NCBI GenBank assembly: GCA_014281115.1
Contig: JACONQ010000004.1
Span: 2,666,001 to 2,730,000 of the forward strand
DNA from: Laburnicola sp. R22_1
Taxonomy: Eukaryota; Ascomycota; Dothideomycetes; Pleosporales; Didymosphaeriaceae
Direction of reading: 5' to 3'
Length of the DNA stretch: 64,000 bases
Positions 11,123 through 22,278 of this stretch are shown here, one piece after another. The position numbers and the translations under genes were made by a program. Each line of letters opens with the position of its first letter. Position 1 is the stretch's first letter. The notes under the pieces are model-generated. The model saw only the letters and a program-made list of their open reading frames with translations, was not told the DNA's origin and searched no databases.

Positions 11123-12203
11123 ATGCCACGAGCTTCGTCCACCACTGGCCGGCAGCCGCCGCCAGTGAAGGGAGAGGATCCTGTTACAGTGCTGGTCACT
11201 GGTTTCGGAGTATGCATTCCTCTTCTTCGCTCCTTCACAATTGCTTGTGATCCGTAATTCACATGTCTCTGCTGCGTCCTCTCCTCTCTAAAACGGAATC
11301 GCAACGGACGATACCAAACCAAGGACGGTGCCGCTACACTTGTGCAGGGAGAGGGAGGTAGCACGTGCATCGCCTCATCTATCCACAATATCCTCCTCTC
11401 GAATCACAACACTCGGTCAAAAAAGCATATCGAGAGCGTATCACTAACCCCACCAGCCATTCCTTGAAAAATTCCCCATCAATTCATCCTGGGAAATCGC
11501 AACTCGCCTACCCGCCCTAATCCCCGCAACACCAGACAACCCAACACCAATCCACATCCACGTCCACCATGAAGCCATCCGCGTCGCCTACCAAAACGTC
11601 GTCAACCTCATGCCGACCCTTCTACCACGCGTCAATCCAAAGTACGGCAAACCAGACATAGTCCTCCACATCGGACTTGCCGCAGGCCGGACCTATTACA
11701 CACTGGAGAAAGGCGCCCATGGACGCGGATACGGGAAGATACCCGACGTCGATGGCGAGAGATTCTCAGACGCGGACGCCGAGGTGGAATTCCCTGCAAT
11801 ACTCTTTCCACAAGTGCTGCATACGAGCTTCGATACGGAGGATGCTGTCGCACGCTGGAGAGAGAATCTGGGCTACGCTTCGTTTGATGCTGTGGCTTGC
11901 CCTGACGATCTACCCGATGTGCGAATAAGCCCTGATGCGGGGAACTTTATGTGCGGGTTTATCTACTATCACAGTCTGGCACATTACTGGTGCCAGAAGG
12001 CAGATGAGAGACCGGTCGCTTTTCTACATGTCCCTGATTTGAGCGATAGCGCGGAGAAATTGGAAACGGGGAAGGACGTTGCGATTGCTTTGATTAAGGC
12101 GTTGGTCGAGAGTAGAAGACAAGTCGGCGTTGTGGATGGGACGACTCGTTCAAGCGAAGAGGATGCACAAGGCGTTGCAGGGACTGATGTGAACTTTGCC
12201 TGA
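11123..12203 (+). CDS. Pyroglutamyl peptidase I-like cysteine peptidase (family C15)
   Basis: Exon 1 is 11123..11209 and exon 2 is 11457..12203; the 247-bp intron (GTATGC...CAG, branch CTAAC near 11444) joins VTGFG to PFLEKFPINSSWEIA, exactly the family's conserved N-terminus. The product is 277 residues. The proposed catalytic residues are all visible: Glu in YYTLEKGAHGRGY, Cys in DAGNFMCGFIYYHSL, His in VAFLHVPDLS. The enzyme would remove N-terminal pyroglutamate from peptides in the cytosol. The only long ATG frame starts inside exon 2, so a gene caller that misses the intron would truncate it. It lies in the same 5-kb block as a prolyl aminopeptidase. Confidence 0.88.
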
Positions 12204-12769
12204 GCTGGCGGTGTGTACGGAGTTCAAGCGAGGTTGGGTTTAAGTCTTATTATATATTTTTTATTCGTTTTCGTTAGGCTATTATCACTAAGAGGGACGT
12301 CAGCTGGCTATAATAATTGTATATTGTATAACTTACGCTTAGTTGTTAATTACGTCATATTAGTTTAGTGCACTATGCATGTATATGTTAGTAACTACTC
12401 TATACTTATATGCTGTAAGTATATGTGACGCGTTACTGTAGGTAACAAGATACAAATAATAAACTATTGCATTACTGCACAATATCTATAATCAAAATTT
12501 CCGTCAAAGAAGTCTTATTATATGACACGATTTTTATAAGGCGCAGATGGCGATACTCGATGTGTCGTTTATACGAAGGAAGGTTTCTTTGCTGTACATA
12601 AATTACGAATACGTATATTTACTAAACGCATGGCATGGACATTCACTAGATACGATAAAACTTCATTGACGTAGGTCATATTCCGCTCCTATAATAACAA
12701 GCACCACAATCTAGTACTACCGATTCAACGAACCAACAACACACTCCAGGCGCATCATTCATAACAACC
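12204..12769. other. AT-rich intergenic stretch
   Basis: 566 bp, clearly AT-rich from about 12240 to 12700, with many TATA/TTA/TAT runs, unlike the GC-rich flanking genes. No open frame, inverted repeat or RNA was found. It may be an old degraded repeat; nothing in it can be named. Confidence 0.4.
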
Positions 12770-13240
12770 TCAAACCGCCCCCCTAACAACCCGCACCACC
12801 CCCTCCACCTCCCCCCTCATCTCTCCTATCTCCCCTATACACCCCACCCACTCCTCCACAACCTCCACTCCAGCCCTAACCTCCTCCCTCGCCTCCCCCA
12901 CACTCAACCCCCCACACCCCGGCAAAACCCGCACCCACCCCGCCAACGCCTCCTCATCAACCAGCCGCCTAATAGTCTCGAAATCTTCCTTGTTTTTCTC
13001 GAGCCGCGCGACGAGCGCCAAGGACTCTACTTGCTTCATCTCGAGGTCCGGGATGCTGCGTGCGAGGCGGAGGCGGACGAGGGCGACGTTGTACGCGGTC
13101 CAGGTTTGGGAGGTGGACGTGCTGAGGGTGTCGATTTGGGTGGTTAGCAGCGTGAAGAGGGTGAGGGCGAAGGTGGTGGGGCAGGGGGTGTGGGTGGCGT
13201 GGAGGACGGGGTGGTGGTGTTCGGCTTTGCAGCGGTTCAT
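12770..13240 (-). CDS. Small hypothetical fungal protein
   Basis: A 156-residue frame starting at ATG 13240 with good context (caaaacATG). The open frame extends upstream from another in-frame start, but that part is Pro/Asn-rich and looks non-coding. The protein has a Cys/His-containing N-terminus (MNRCKAEHHHPV), then predicted helices rich in Leu, Val and Glu (IPDLEMKQVESLALVARLEKN, then GEAREEVRAGVEVVEEWVG). No domain is recognised. Both flanks are non-coding. The length and the amphipathic helices support a real gene; the exact start is uncertain. Confidence 0.5.
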   Translation of the reverse strand: MNRCKAEHHHPVLHATHTPCPTTFALTLFTLLTTQIDTLSTSTSQTWTAYNVALVRLRLARSIPDLEMKQVESLALVARLEKNKEDFETIRRLVDEEALAGWVRVLPGCGGLSVGEAREEVRAGVEVVEEWVGCIGEIGEMRGEVEGVVRVVRGAV

Positions 13241-14364
13241 GTTTTGGTGTTGATAGGGGTTTAGGTGGATGTTTAGTGGTGTCTTTCTTGGTTGAATGTT
13301 CTGCGATGGTTGCTCGTTTCTATTTGTGGATAGAAGTGGTGGATCTGGTTTCGTTAAGGTTGAGGGGCCGGAGTCTCTTTTTGTAAGGGGAGCGCGGGGT
13401 GGTGCATTGTTAAGATGTAATATGAACGTTGCATACACAATGCTGTTTCTGTTGTAGCTGGACGGCGAAGTCTGTACAAAGTTGGCTGAGCACTGAGCAT
13501 CTATGTGTCACATTGTTAAGTTGTGAAGCTCATGCTCGACACTATGTTGTAGATTAGTGAGTGAGGAATGGTGGTAAGACGTTATTTTTTCTTGGCTTTT
13601 GTTGTTATGGGTTGGTGCTGTGCTATATTGCGCGGTAGTGCCGTAGGGGTGCCGTGCTGAGTATTGTCTAATATGGTATGTGTAATATCCTCTCTCGTTC
13701 TTTGAGTGTTACGGACGTTGATATGTCATTCCTGAACTGAGCATGTCGAATACGGATAACGGAGTGAATTGCTAAACCTTCGCTCATGTTCACCCACACA
13801 TCTAGGGTACTTTCCAGTTTCTCCTTATTATTAAACAATAATCAGAATACAAGTATAAAAGCAAACATAATAAAGCGTGATTGAGAGCTAATGGTAATCA
13901 CTAGAAAAACTCAGGTCGTCTATAATCATTATCTGGTAAAGATTAGACGAAGTCAACAACCGCCTCAACGCCGTCGATGAACCATTATGCAGTCTTTCCA
14001 AACGGCAAGGCTTTACGTCCGTGCTTCAATTACCGCGATGCTTCGAAAGTTTACGTACCGCGAGTTACCCCACGGTACACAATACAACCCCTAATCATAC
14101 GGAGATATCAACTCGGTAATCCACTTGAAGCGGCGGACAGGCTCGGGTACGATAGCCAACATACAATGGCAATGACCCAGGCAAGTGATCGGGTTGTTCA
14201 CCAGTATTCTGAAAATGCGTAGTACTAGAGAACAGTCATATAGTCATAGAAGAACAGCCTTCTGGCCGACGGTAATATATCCAAGCAGGAACGAGTATGC
14301 TCGACAAATGCACTGTACATGAAATCCGCTCAGATGGTCATCAATGGCACTGCGCGGAGACTTC
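13241..14364. other. Intergenic region without recognised features
   Basis: 1.1 kb, partly AT-rich (around 13820-13930). It contains only short open frames with no family resemblance. It should include the 3' UTR of the CaM kinase gene. Confidence 0.4.
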
Positions 14365-15707
14365 TCATCGCCGACTCCACAGTCCCTGCTGTGTCTCGTG
14401 AATCCTTCGTTCTTGCTCCTTTATCATCTCGTCCGTTTGCCCGTGACCGTTGCCTCGGCTATCAATCTTGTCGATATCCATCGGATCTTCATCAGCGACC
14501 GGCTGCGGCACATTCGCCAGCGGCGCCGCTCCCCGTCTGGGTTCCCCGGACCTAGCGCCGTCCATCATACCAGCGGCGCCACCCGCTCTCAATTGGTTGA
14601 TAGCTCGAATAGTGTCGATAGCAGCATGCAGGGTGCGTCTCGCGTTGAAATTCTTCTTGACAGTCGGGAGCAGATCTTCCTCACCCTCGGCAGAGATTTC
14701 TCCGAGGTCTGCGATCCATGGGTGCGAGAGCGCTTCGTGAGCTGTCATACGGGCGGCGGGGTCAACGGTGAGACAGCGGCGAATAAATTCGCGGGCTTTA
14801 AGCGAGACACCGCGCCAGTATTCGAGGGGCGTGAAAGAGTAATCAGCGACAAGAATGGCTTGCATTTCTTCGAGATTAGAGTCGCGATCGAAGGGCGTGT
14901 AGCCGCAAAGAAGGAAGTAGGTTATGACACCGATAGCCCAGATATCACTACAAACGTGTTAGCAAGCTGGAGCCGAGCCTGATGCCTCATCACTTACACA
15001 GGCTTTCCGTGTCCGGTCTTCCTGAAGATCTCCGGCGCCATGTAGCCCGGGGTGCCACAGGTCGTTGTCAGCACATGAAATTGCTCCTCGTCCATTATGC
15101 GCGACAAGCCGAAATCAGCGATGAGCAGGTCTGCGTTGTCCTCTGGCGTTCGGAAAAGTAAGTTCTCGGGTTTTAGATCACGGTGCACAATGCCATGATC
15201 GTGTAGGTACGCGACGGCGGACAAGGTGGCTCGAATTAGGTCAGCAGCATCCGACTCGTAGTAGTTGCCTTTGCGGCAAATGCGATCGAAGAGCTCGCCT
15301 CCCAGGGCAAGGTCGGTCACCAGGTAGACTGCGCTTGATTAGCAGTCGTCTCCAGTTGAACATGGTCTCGCGTACGGTTGTTCACAGTCTCAAAGTAGTC
15401 GACCAGCGTCAAGATATTCATGTGACCCATGGACACACGCTTCAGAACAGCGATCTCGTTCCTGACCTGGCAGACATAAGCTCCAGTCTCAGCGTCTGCC
15501 GCCAAAACTCACCATGTGTTCTCTTCCGGCCATCAATCGCTTGTTGATCACCTTCGCCGCATAGTATCGCCCCGTGTCAATATGGACACACTCTTTGACC
15601 ACCGAGTAGCTTCCCGCACCCAGCGTTTTCCCCGTCTTGTATCGGCATGGCTGCACTTGGGCTTGCGTTTGCGGCGTGTGCGCGCCCGAACCACCATTCG
15701 AAGCCAT
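14365..15707 (-). CDS. Calcium/calmodulin-dependent protein kinase (CaMK)
   Basis: Four exons, 15513..15707, 15376..15466, 14998..15328 and 14365..14947, with introns of 46, 47 and 50 bp, sum to 399 residues. A Ser/Thr kinase domain starts near residue 22: glycine loop GAGSYSVVKE, Lys in AAKVINK, catalytic loop IVHRDLKPENLLF, DFG in LIADFGLSR, activation segment TTCGTPGYMAPEIF, and the VDIWAIGVITYFLLCGYTPF helix F region. The C-terminal part after HPWIADL contains a basic amphipathic segment, TVKKNFNARRTLHAAIDTIRAIN, as expected for the autoinhibitory and calmodulin-binding region of CMK1/CMK2-type kinases. The activation-loop Thr is consistent with regulation by an upstream CaMKK. Short introns inside the kinase domain are supported by exact restoration of conserved motifs. 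Confidence 0.9.
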
Positions 15708-16472
15708 GGTCGTTGTGGTGGTATAGCCTTCGCAAATAGGGTGGGTTCGTCAGAGGCTGGCGCCCGTTCGAAGCGACTTGACAATATGCGGTGTTCAGTC
15801 GGAGCTGATGGGCGCAGCCGATGTTCAGGCCGACGAGGAGGCCGCGCGCGCGAAGCGGGTTCGGCTTCGAGGGAGAAGGCTAAAATGAACCGAAGTGACT
15901 CGCGCTATGAAAAAGTAGGCTTCCAAATTACACAGAATGATATCGGTACTTGGAGGCTCAGTGTCTGGCGGCTACTCAATGCGGATGCCCCTCGTGGTTG
16001 GAGGGGTACTATAGTGGCACTACGTCAGCAGGAATGATTGATAAGCTGATATGCAGAGCAAGAGTAGGTATATCAGTGAAAGCTAGGACCGTGCTGAGTG
16101 GTGGATGGAGGGGTGACAACTGAAATGGGCAGACTGCGCCAGATGTCTCGCATGGTGGGGTGGTGCGGGCGCCAGTGAAGACCCCGGTGAAGACCCCGGT
16201 CCCCCCTCACACCTGTGATTGGTCCACTTTGACAGTGCGTTTGTCCATCCTTCGCGAACCGCCATCGCTCACATCAATCGTCTATACGGTCTTTTGGTCT
16301 ATCTACATCAAAATCCGCTCATCATAAACCAACGGCGAAGAGAAAAAGAACAGGATATACGAGCAGGAAAGCCCTAAGCTATCTATTCCGTGCGTTGTCG
16401 CTTGGACGGTGGGCGCGACCCGCTGTCCCTCAGACAAGTTAGAGGCATTAGGAATGCTAAAGGGATGGTACT
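15708..16472. other. Intergenic region with a 12-bp tandem repeat
   Basis: 765 bp between the CaM kinase start and the phosphoglycerate mutase stop. At 16175..16200 the unit gtgaagaccccg occurs twice in tandem plus two bases. No gene was recognised. Confidence 0.4.
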
Positions 16473-18139
16473 TTACGACCTGACAAGAAGGCTGCGTCCG
16501 TCCATGTCTTCGGGTTGCGGGAGACCCATGACGTCCAAGAGCGTAGGAGCGACGTCGCCGAGCACACCGTCCTTCTTCTTGAGAGAAAAGCCCTCGGGGG
16601 CGTTAGCCATCACGAAGGGAACCTTGTTGGTTGTGTGTGACGTCTTAGGGGTGCCCTCAGAGTTGAGCATCTCTTCCGCATTACTAGATGGTGTTAGTGA
16701 TATGGTACAGGTTGGGCTGAAGTGTTTCTTCACTCACCCGTGATCAGCCGTCACAAACAGGACGTAGCCGCTCTCTTTGCACTGGTCGTAGATTTTCTTG
16801 ATGGCTTTGTCGGTCTCGGTGCAGCCCTCAATGGCAGCCTCGTACACGCCGGTGTGGCCAACCATGTCCGGTGGCGCGAAGTTGTTCATGATGAACTCGA
16901 AGTTACCCTCTTTGATGCGTTCGCACGTCTTGTCTGCAACAGCCATGGCACTCATCTTGGGCTGCTGGTCATAGGTAGCGACCTTGGGAGAGGGTATCAT
17001 GTCACGCTCTTCGAGGTTGAATTGCTTCTCCACGCCGCCGTTGAAGAAGAAAGTGACGTGGGCATATTTCTCGGTCTCAGCAATGTGGCACTGCTTGACG
17101 CCCTGTTTGGCTAGCCACTCTGCAAGTACATCATTCATTTTCTGCGGTGGGAAAGCGATGGGGAACGGGTACTTGACGTTGTACTGCGTCATGGTGGTAA
17201 GACTGATATCCTTGGGGTAGGCAAGATTGGGCGTGGGTGAGCGGTCGACATCACCCAAAAGCTGGGTCAGCTCGCGCACGCGATCGGAACGGTAGTTGAA
17301 GGTGAAGACCGTGTCGCCATCTGCACGAATTAGATCATGGACATCTGGGTACTCAGTCTGGGGTATTTACCCTGTATTCTTCGCTCCCTCCCTCCCACAA
17401 TGATGGGCTTCAGAAACTCGTCATTCTCTCCCTTTTCGTACCGCGCCTTGATGGCAGCCACTGGATCGTCAACATCCTCGCCCTCGCCATTAATCAGGCC
17501 CTTCAACCCGATTTCCACACGATCCCACCTCTTGTCACGGTCCATGATGAAATATCGGCCGACGATGGTTGCAATCTCGCCGGTGCCAATCTCCTTCGTT
17601 GCCTTCAGAAGATCCTCCATATATCCAGCAGCCGACTTGGGGTCGGTGTCTCGGCCGTCACCAAAAAAGTGAATGAAGACTTTGGGAACCTCGAGCTCCT
17701 TAGCGACCTTTAGGAGGGCGATAAGGTGGTTGATGTGCGAGTGGACACCGCCGTCGGAAACGAGACCGGCCAAGTGCAGCCTGCCATTGCCGTTCTTCGC
17801 GCGGTTGAACGTGTCCAGGATGGTCTTATTTTGGTTGAGCTCGCCCTTCTTGATGGTCAGGTCGATTCGCACAACATCCTGCCAGACAACCCTGCCTGCA
17901 CCGATGTTCAAGTGGCCGACCTCGCTGTTGCCCATCAAGCCTTCGGGAAGGCCGACAGCAAGTGAGGAAGCTTCGAGCTCCGTGTAGCCCTGGGCGGTTT
18001 TGGAGCCATCTTTGGCAAAGTCGTCCATGCATGGCGTGTCGGCAGCAAGAATAGCATCGCCCTCCTTGGGGGAGTTCTCACCGGCGACTCCCCAGCCGTC
18101 GATGACGATGAGCACCACCTTCTGGTCGACGTTGACCAT
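16473..18139 (-). CDS. gpmI: 2,3-bisphosphoglycerate-independent phosphoglycerate mutase
   Basis: Exons 17371..18139, 16738..17320 and 16473..16683 (introns 50 and 54 bp) give 520 residues, the usual length. The start is ATG 18139 (MVNVDQKVVLIVIDGWG); the open frame continues upstream only from a TTG. The enzyme interconverts 3- and 2-phosphoglycerate in glycolysis with two metal ions and a phosphoserine. Metal ligands and active-site Ser are visible: VIDGWG, GNSEVGHLNIGAGR, SDGGVHSH, FGDGRDTDP, FTFNYRSDR and VTADHGNAEEM. The last is rebuilt precisely across intron 2, and RIQDGDTVF across intron 1. The gene is divergent from MED9 with a 477-bp shared promoter. Confidence 0.96.
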
Positions 18140-18616
18140 TGTGAGCGGCAATTGCAAAATTCAACAGCAAAAACTAGGGTTGAGCGGCGGACTAGAGGGG
18201 GGAAGAGGAACTGGAGGTCGGACGCCGAGGTTGCGGCTGGCTGACTGCTGTTGTAACAGCAGCAGCGGTGCTGCAGATAGCCTGCAGAAGATGTTTGGGA
18301 GGAGGGGCTAGCGGGAGTGGCGGGGTACAGAGAAGAGCACATCTCGTCGCACGGCGCGCGCCAACGTCACACCACCCGCGGGTGCACCGATAACGCGTCG
18401 GAAAAAGCAGAAATACGCTTTCGTGATTCGATTACACTGCAAACCACACGGGCAGCTTCGGGTCTCCCCACCGGGACGCTCGGAGCACAAAGGCGGCAGC
18501 ATCCATCACACCACGCTCGCCCGCCAGACGGCTCGACGAAGACTTCGCGCACGCTCGGTACACGGTAGCCGGACCGTCTTCAGTGTTCCCTCACGCCGCC
18601 GTCGCCCGTCATCATC
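18140..18616. promoter_or_regulatory. Divergent promoter, phosphoglycerate mutase / MED9
   Basis: 477 bp, GC-rich, between divergent ATGs. No gene, RNA or repeat was recognised. Confidence 0.5.
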
Positions 18617-19018
18617 ATGTCTGCAACACCTCACGCATCCATGTCGGCGAGGGCCTCGGTCGCGCCTGCCGGGTCCGCTACACCTGCGCAGCCAGCCGCG
18701 CCTGCGCTGCCTCCGCCATCGACGTTCGACGTCCTCCCCGATTTGCACCGGATCCTGAGTCGACTCATCAACACATCCGCCGCCGACGGCCCGCTCGACA
18801 TCCAGCAAGTCACGACGGCAGCCACCGAGGTCAAGCTCAAGCTGCAGAAGGCGCGCAAAGCTGTCATGGCCCTGCCCGACATCGACCGCACATGCGAGGA
18901 CCAGCAGGAGGAGATTGAGTACCTCAAGGCACGCATCGCGAAGCTCAAGGCTGCGCTACAGGAGCTGGGGAAGCCCTCTGCAGAAGCGGAGGATGGCGAT
19001 CAGAGTATGACGGGGTGA
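18617..19018 (+). CDS. MED9: Mediator complex subunit 9
   Basis: Intronless 133-residue protein. The N-terminal 35 residues are Ala/Pro/Ser-rich. The core FDVLPDLHRILSRLIN followed by a helical region (TTAATEVKLKLQKARKAVMALPDI) and a coiled coil (CEDQQEEIEYLKARIAKLKAALQEL) matches fungal Med9/CSE2, a small Mediator middle-module subunit bridging activators and RNA polymerase II. The end is acidic. Assignment rests on length, order of segments and the FDxLPxLxxILSRL motif; short coiled-coil proteins can mislead, hence moderate confidence. Confidence 0.75.
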   Translation: MSATPHASMSARASVAPAGSATPAQPAAPALPPPSTFDVLPDLHRILSRLINTSAADGPLDIQQVTTAATEVKLKLQKARKAVMALPDIDRTCEDQQEEIEYLKARIAKLKAALQELGKPSAEAEDGDQSMTG

Positions 19019-19971
19019 GATGCTCTGTAGTAGGTGATGATTGATCACATTTAGGCTCTCCTTCCGACTGCATGCAGGCATTGTACCTCTCGCTGGGCCA
19101 GTGAAGCACCAGGTACAACTTTGTAGTCCTGGCCGAGTCAAAAAGCTAATATGCGACAGATGACGGAGAGCAACTACCGACTGTACCAGAGGCTGCATGG
19201 ATGAGGACAATAGTATCCTGGAATGACTGGCTGGCGCACACCGTGTCTACGCCCAAGAGAGGGAAACTCGAGCTGGGTGGCAGCATTCTGAACGCTGTCT
19301 ATGGCGGTCGGTAGAAGGGAAATCAAGCGTTAGACGTAGACAGTGCGATCAGCAATAAGTGGAAAGTGCACTCCCGAGGTCGTCAAAGGTCGACTTCTCA
19401 TTGTACGTTTACATAATAAACTGCGCGTCTCTGTATGGAAAGAACTCAGATCCGAATGTGCCCAGTCGGGAAAGAACCGCCCTATATTGACTTAGAAAGT
19501 CAGCTGCTGCGTTGCAAACAGGTGGAGGACAATAGCGCGTCAATTACGCGTACGTCCGCCTTTACATCTCCCATTCACCATCGTTTGTATGTAAGAATCC
19601 TTATTCACCTCGAATGATGATAAGTGACCATGGAATTTATGCTAACCAGACTATATATAGACAATGCTAGCCTCAATTGTACGCTTTTACTTCATTGTAT
19701 TCATAAGTTCCCCATCCCAGTCTACTCATAGCCATACCCAAGATTCCACCCGGCTGGTTGTTTCAACCGCGCGCCTGATCGCATCTAAACGGGCAAGCGG
19801 AGGTCATTATACAGGTGAGTGAGTGGCGCTGTCAATCAGTGGTCAAATGCTCCCAACTCAGCTGACCCCAAAGTACCTGGTTCACAACCCAGGTAACGTT
19901 CTTGAGACATTTCTACTTCACTACCTCAGGATATTACTCTCCTCAACGCCATCGACCAAGACACTCTGCAA
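19019..19971. other. Intergenic region upstream of the RING gene
   Basis: 953 bp with no recognised gene or RNA. A possible 5'-UTR intron (gtaacgttc...ctcag, about 19892-19929) precedes the RING gene ATG, but only transcripts could show it. Confidence 0.4.
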
Positions 19972-21210
19972 ATGGAGAAACCAAAAGCTTCCGGGTTTGA
20001 TATTCCCCCTCACATATCGACCCCGCCGGCTTATAGTCAACGGAGAATCGTTCAGGAAGGCACCGTGCACCGCCTACGGGACGTTTACGAGGCGCTAATT
20101 GCAGACACTGGACGGGAGATTGATGATGTGGTCCTTCAACGCGCACTGAACAACGTCGACGCCTTGATCAACACGGGTCGGACGTACAAAGCACGTTTAG
20201 ACGCAGCAGCAACCTTGGGGCTGTTCAACTTAACACCGCCACTTGCCAGCTTTGTTCGCGATCACGAGGATATGTTCAGAGCAACTCTCAGGGGTACCCG
20301 CGCCTCGTATTTCAGCGGCCGCGATTCGAATATCGACGCTCTAGAACGGCTCAAGCTTCGCATTATCAACGTGCGAAACATATACACTTGTAACATCATC
20401 ATGGAGACGAAGGACCCAATGGTGTGGCACAGGATGCGGACTGGTTGCGTTAAAGATGAGATTGTACTTCTAAGAGACTTGCTCGAGGACGAAACCATGA
20501 GCATACTGCCGCGGTTGGAGGAAATTCGGCTCCTGCTCATGTTTGAGGACGACGGATTGGAAAACGTGGGCCCGGATCACAATGTCGACGACTTCGGGCA
20601 AGATGTCGACGATCTCCTCGCCGAGACAGAGACCTCGGCAGCGGAGGACGCAGGACCCAGTGAAGGAAGTCAAGCTCTGGCATCCGCCGATTGCGCTACG
20701 TCGTCCAAAGCATCCACTGACGACCAGTCGAACGATAGCACGGCGGACGACCGCGACCATTTGCACCGCTGCTGCATTTGTCTCGAGCCTTACACGGCGT
20801 CGCATCGCGCATTCCGCATCACCAAGTGCTCGCATTTGGTCGGCAAACCTTGTCTAGAGACCTGGTTCAACTCGACCGCCCAGAACGCAAATCTCTGTCC
20901 GCACTGCCGCGCACCGCTATGCACCCGTCGCGCAAGGCGCCCCATACCCCTGACACTTACCGCCGAGCGACACTCCCTCGAGGCGAAATGGCAGCAGGCG
21001 ACGGAACTGTTTTTGAAGCTGAGCGATGTTTATGGGGGCTTGTGGGGTGGTGCGGGTGCGAAGAGCGAGTTCTATGACGAGTGCATGGCGCGATTGAACG
21101 AGCGGTTCTTCTACGAGGGCGTGGCTTTGGCGTTTGTGCCGGATGAGACTTTGGAGATGGAGTGGAGGTTGCAGAGGGTGGATTGGGGGGCGGAACAGGT
21201 CATTTGGTAG
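19972..21210 (+). CDS. RING-finger protein with a missing fifth ligand
   Basis: Intronless, 412 residues. The N-terminal two-thirds is an uncharacterised helical region (residues 30-215), then an acidic Ser/Asp-rich linker (220-260). A RING-like finger lies at residues about 266-313: CCICLEP, KCSHLVGKPCL, LCPHC. In the second knuckle the pattern is C-x-H-x-x-G-x-x-C, so the usual fifth zinc ligand (Cys or His) is Gly. This CxHxxGxxC form occurs in a number of fungal RING proteins. The C-terminus has a Trp-rich segment (DVYGGLWGG, EWRLQRVDWGAEQVIW). It may act as a ubiquitin E3 ligase; partner and substrate are unknown. Confidence 0.75.
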   Translation: MEKPKASGFDIPPHISTPPAYSQRRIVQEGTVHRLRDVYEALIADTGREIDDVVLQRALNNVDALINTGRTYKARLDAAATLGLFNLTPPLASFVRDHEDMFRATLRGTRASYFSGRDSNIDALERLKLRIINVRNIYTCNIIMETKDPMVWHRMRTGCVKDEIVLLRDLLEDETMSILPRLEEIRLLLMFEDDGLENVGPDHNVDDFGQDVDDLLAETETSAAEDAGPSEGSQALASADCATSSKASTDDQSNDSTADDRDHLHRCCICLEPYTASHRAFRITKCSHLVGKPCLETWFNSTAQNANLCPHCRAPLCTRRARRPIPLTLTAERHSLEAKWQQATELFLKLSDVYGGLWGGAGAKSEFYDECMARLNERFFYEGVALAFVPDETLEMEWRLQRVDWGAEQVIW

Positions 21211-21818
21211 ATGGGTAGTGGGTTTTCGGTTAGAAGAGAGAAGCCATCGTTATGGGGGAGCACTTTATCTCATGCGGAGCTTGCATGAGGTAAGGAAGAG
21301 ATTGGTATCTCTCTGTCTGAATCGAACGGTCAGACATTGGTTGGATATGTGCTGAGTAGACAGCACGAGCGGTTTTGCATATGATAGCACGAACTTACGA
21401 CCTCATGACTTTATTAATCAACAATGGAATCATCAAAACCACATTCGGTTCCCGATACGAGCCAGAAGCAGCATGGTTGCGAAAGGACGAATAATAATAG
21501 TAACGAAAAGAAACACACAACTAACTCCCCCAATCACGAGGAACTTTTCCCGCCCAGTTTAATTACCCATGACAGACGCAAGTCCAAACTGCAAAGAGTG
21601 GTGGACTTGGGTACCACCCCAACCCCCCATTCCCACCTTCCGCTAACCACAACCGTCCAATAATAACCCACCCGCTTGCTACGCACCCATCCCACATAAA
21701 AATTACCCCACATCTCTCACCACCCCCTCGCGCCACCACCACACCACATTTCCAGTCTGCCAATTTTACAACCTGCTATATAATATTAATATTTTCGTCT
21801 CACCTCCATCAAACATCA
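21211..21818. other. Intergenic region
   Basis: 608 bp. A perfect 7-bp stem (ctcatgc...gcatgag, 21269..21289) lies in the likely RING gene 3' UTR. From 21540 the plus strand is C/A-rich. No gene was recognised. Confidence 0.4.
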
Positions 21819-21909
21819 TCTTCCTTGGTCTAGTGGTCATGATTTCCGCTTGTCATAACGCACGTTCTAACAAGCGCGGGAGACCGGGGTTCGATTCCCC
21901 GAGGGAGAG
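21819..21909 (+). tRNA. tRNA-Asp (GTC) with a 19-nt intron
   Basis: A cloverleaf can be folded: acceptor TCTTCCT with AGGGAGA (one T-G pair), A box TGGTCTAGTGG, anticodon stem CCGC with GCGG and loop TTGTCAC, T arm CGGGG-TTCGATT-CCCCG with B box GGTTCGATTCC, discriminator G at 21909. The loop is interrupted after position 37 by 19 nt (taacgcacg...aacaag), the canonical place for eukaryotic tRNA introns. The anticodon is GTC, reading Asp codons. Mature length is 72 nt before CCA. T runs at 21914-21927 follow as pol III terminator. Confidence 0.93.
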
Positions 21910-21913
21910 ATCT

Positions 21914-21927
21914 ATTTTTTGAGATTT
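21914..21927 (+). terminator. RNA polymerase III terminator
   Basis: Two runs of six T separated by gaga directly downstream of the tRNA-Asp gene, as expected for pol III release. Confidence 0.75.
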
Positions 21928-22278
21928 TTTCCTAACCTCTGGAAGGTTTGTTTCTTAGTTCTAGCGGTTAGGTTGATATGATTTTTTTGGTGCTTGTGTA
22001 TGCTAGGTAAGGTAGGTAGGCAAATGTTAACAAGGTTACGACGATAAGGGTGGATAACAGAGAGGGAGGTTATGTGCGGGAGCTGTTGCAATCTGTCATG
22101 ACATTGCTTGACGGTAAGACGTTTTAGTGAAGTGACATAGCTGCCAACATGTCAAAAGGCACATCGTCGCAAACTCATCTCAGAGAAATTTCATGAATTC
22201 TATTCGCATTATTAACCTCATCATTCGTTCATTACAGTCCAGTCTATGTCACCCGTTTCAATACCCCGCTCTCAACAT
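21928..22278. other. Intergenic region
   Basis: 351 bp between the tRNA terminator and the pyruvate decarboxylase stop; it contains that gene's 3' UTR. Nothing else was seen. Confidence 0.4.

Noticed and set aside
13977..14222. 81-codon frame in the region before the CaM kinase 3' end
   Set aside because: No resemblance to known proteins and no support from splice sites.
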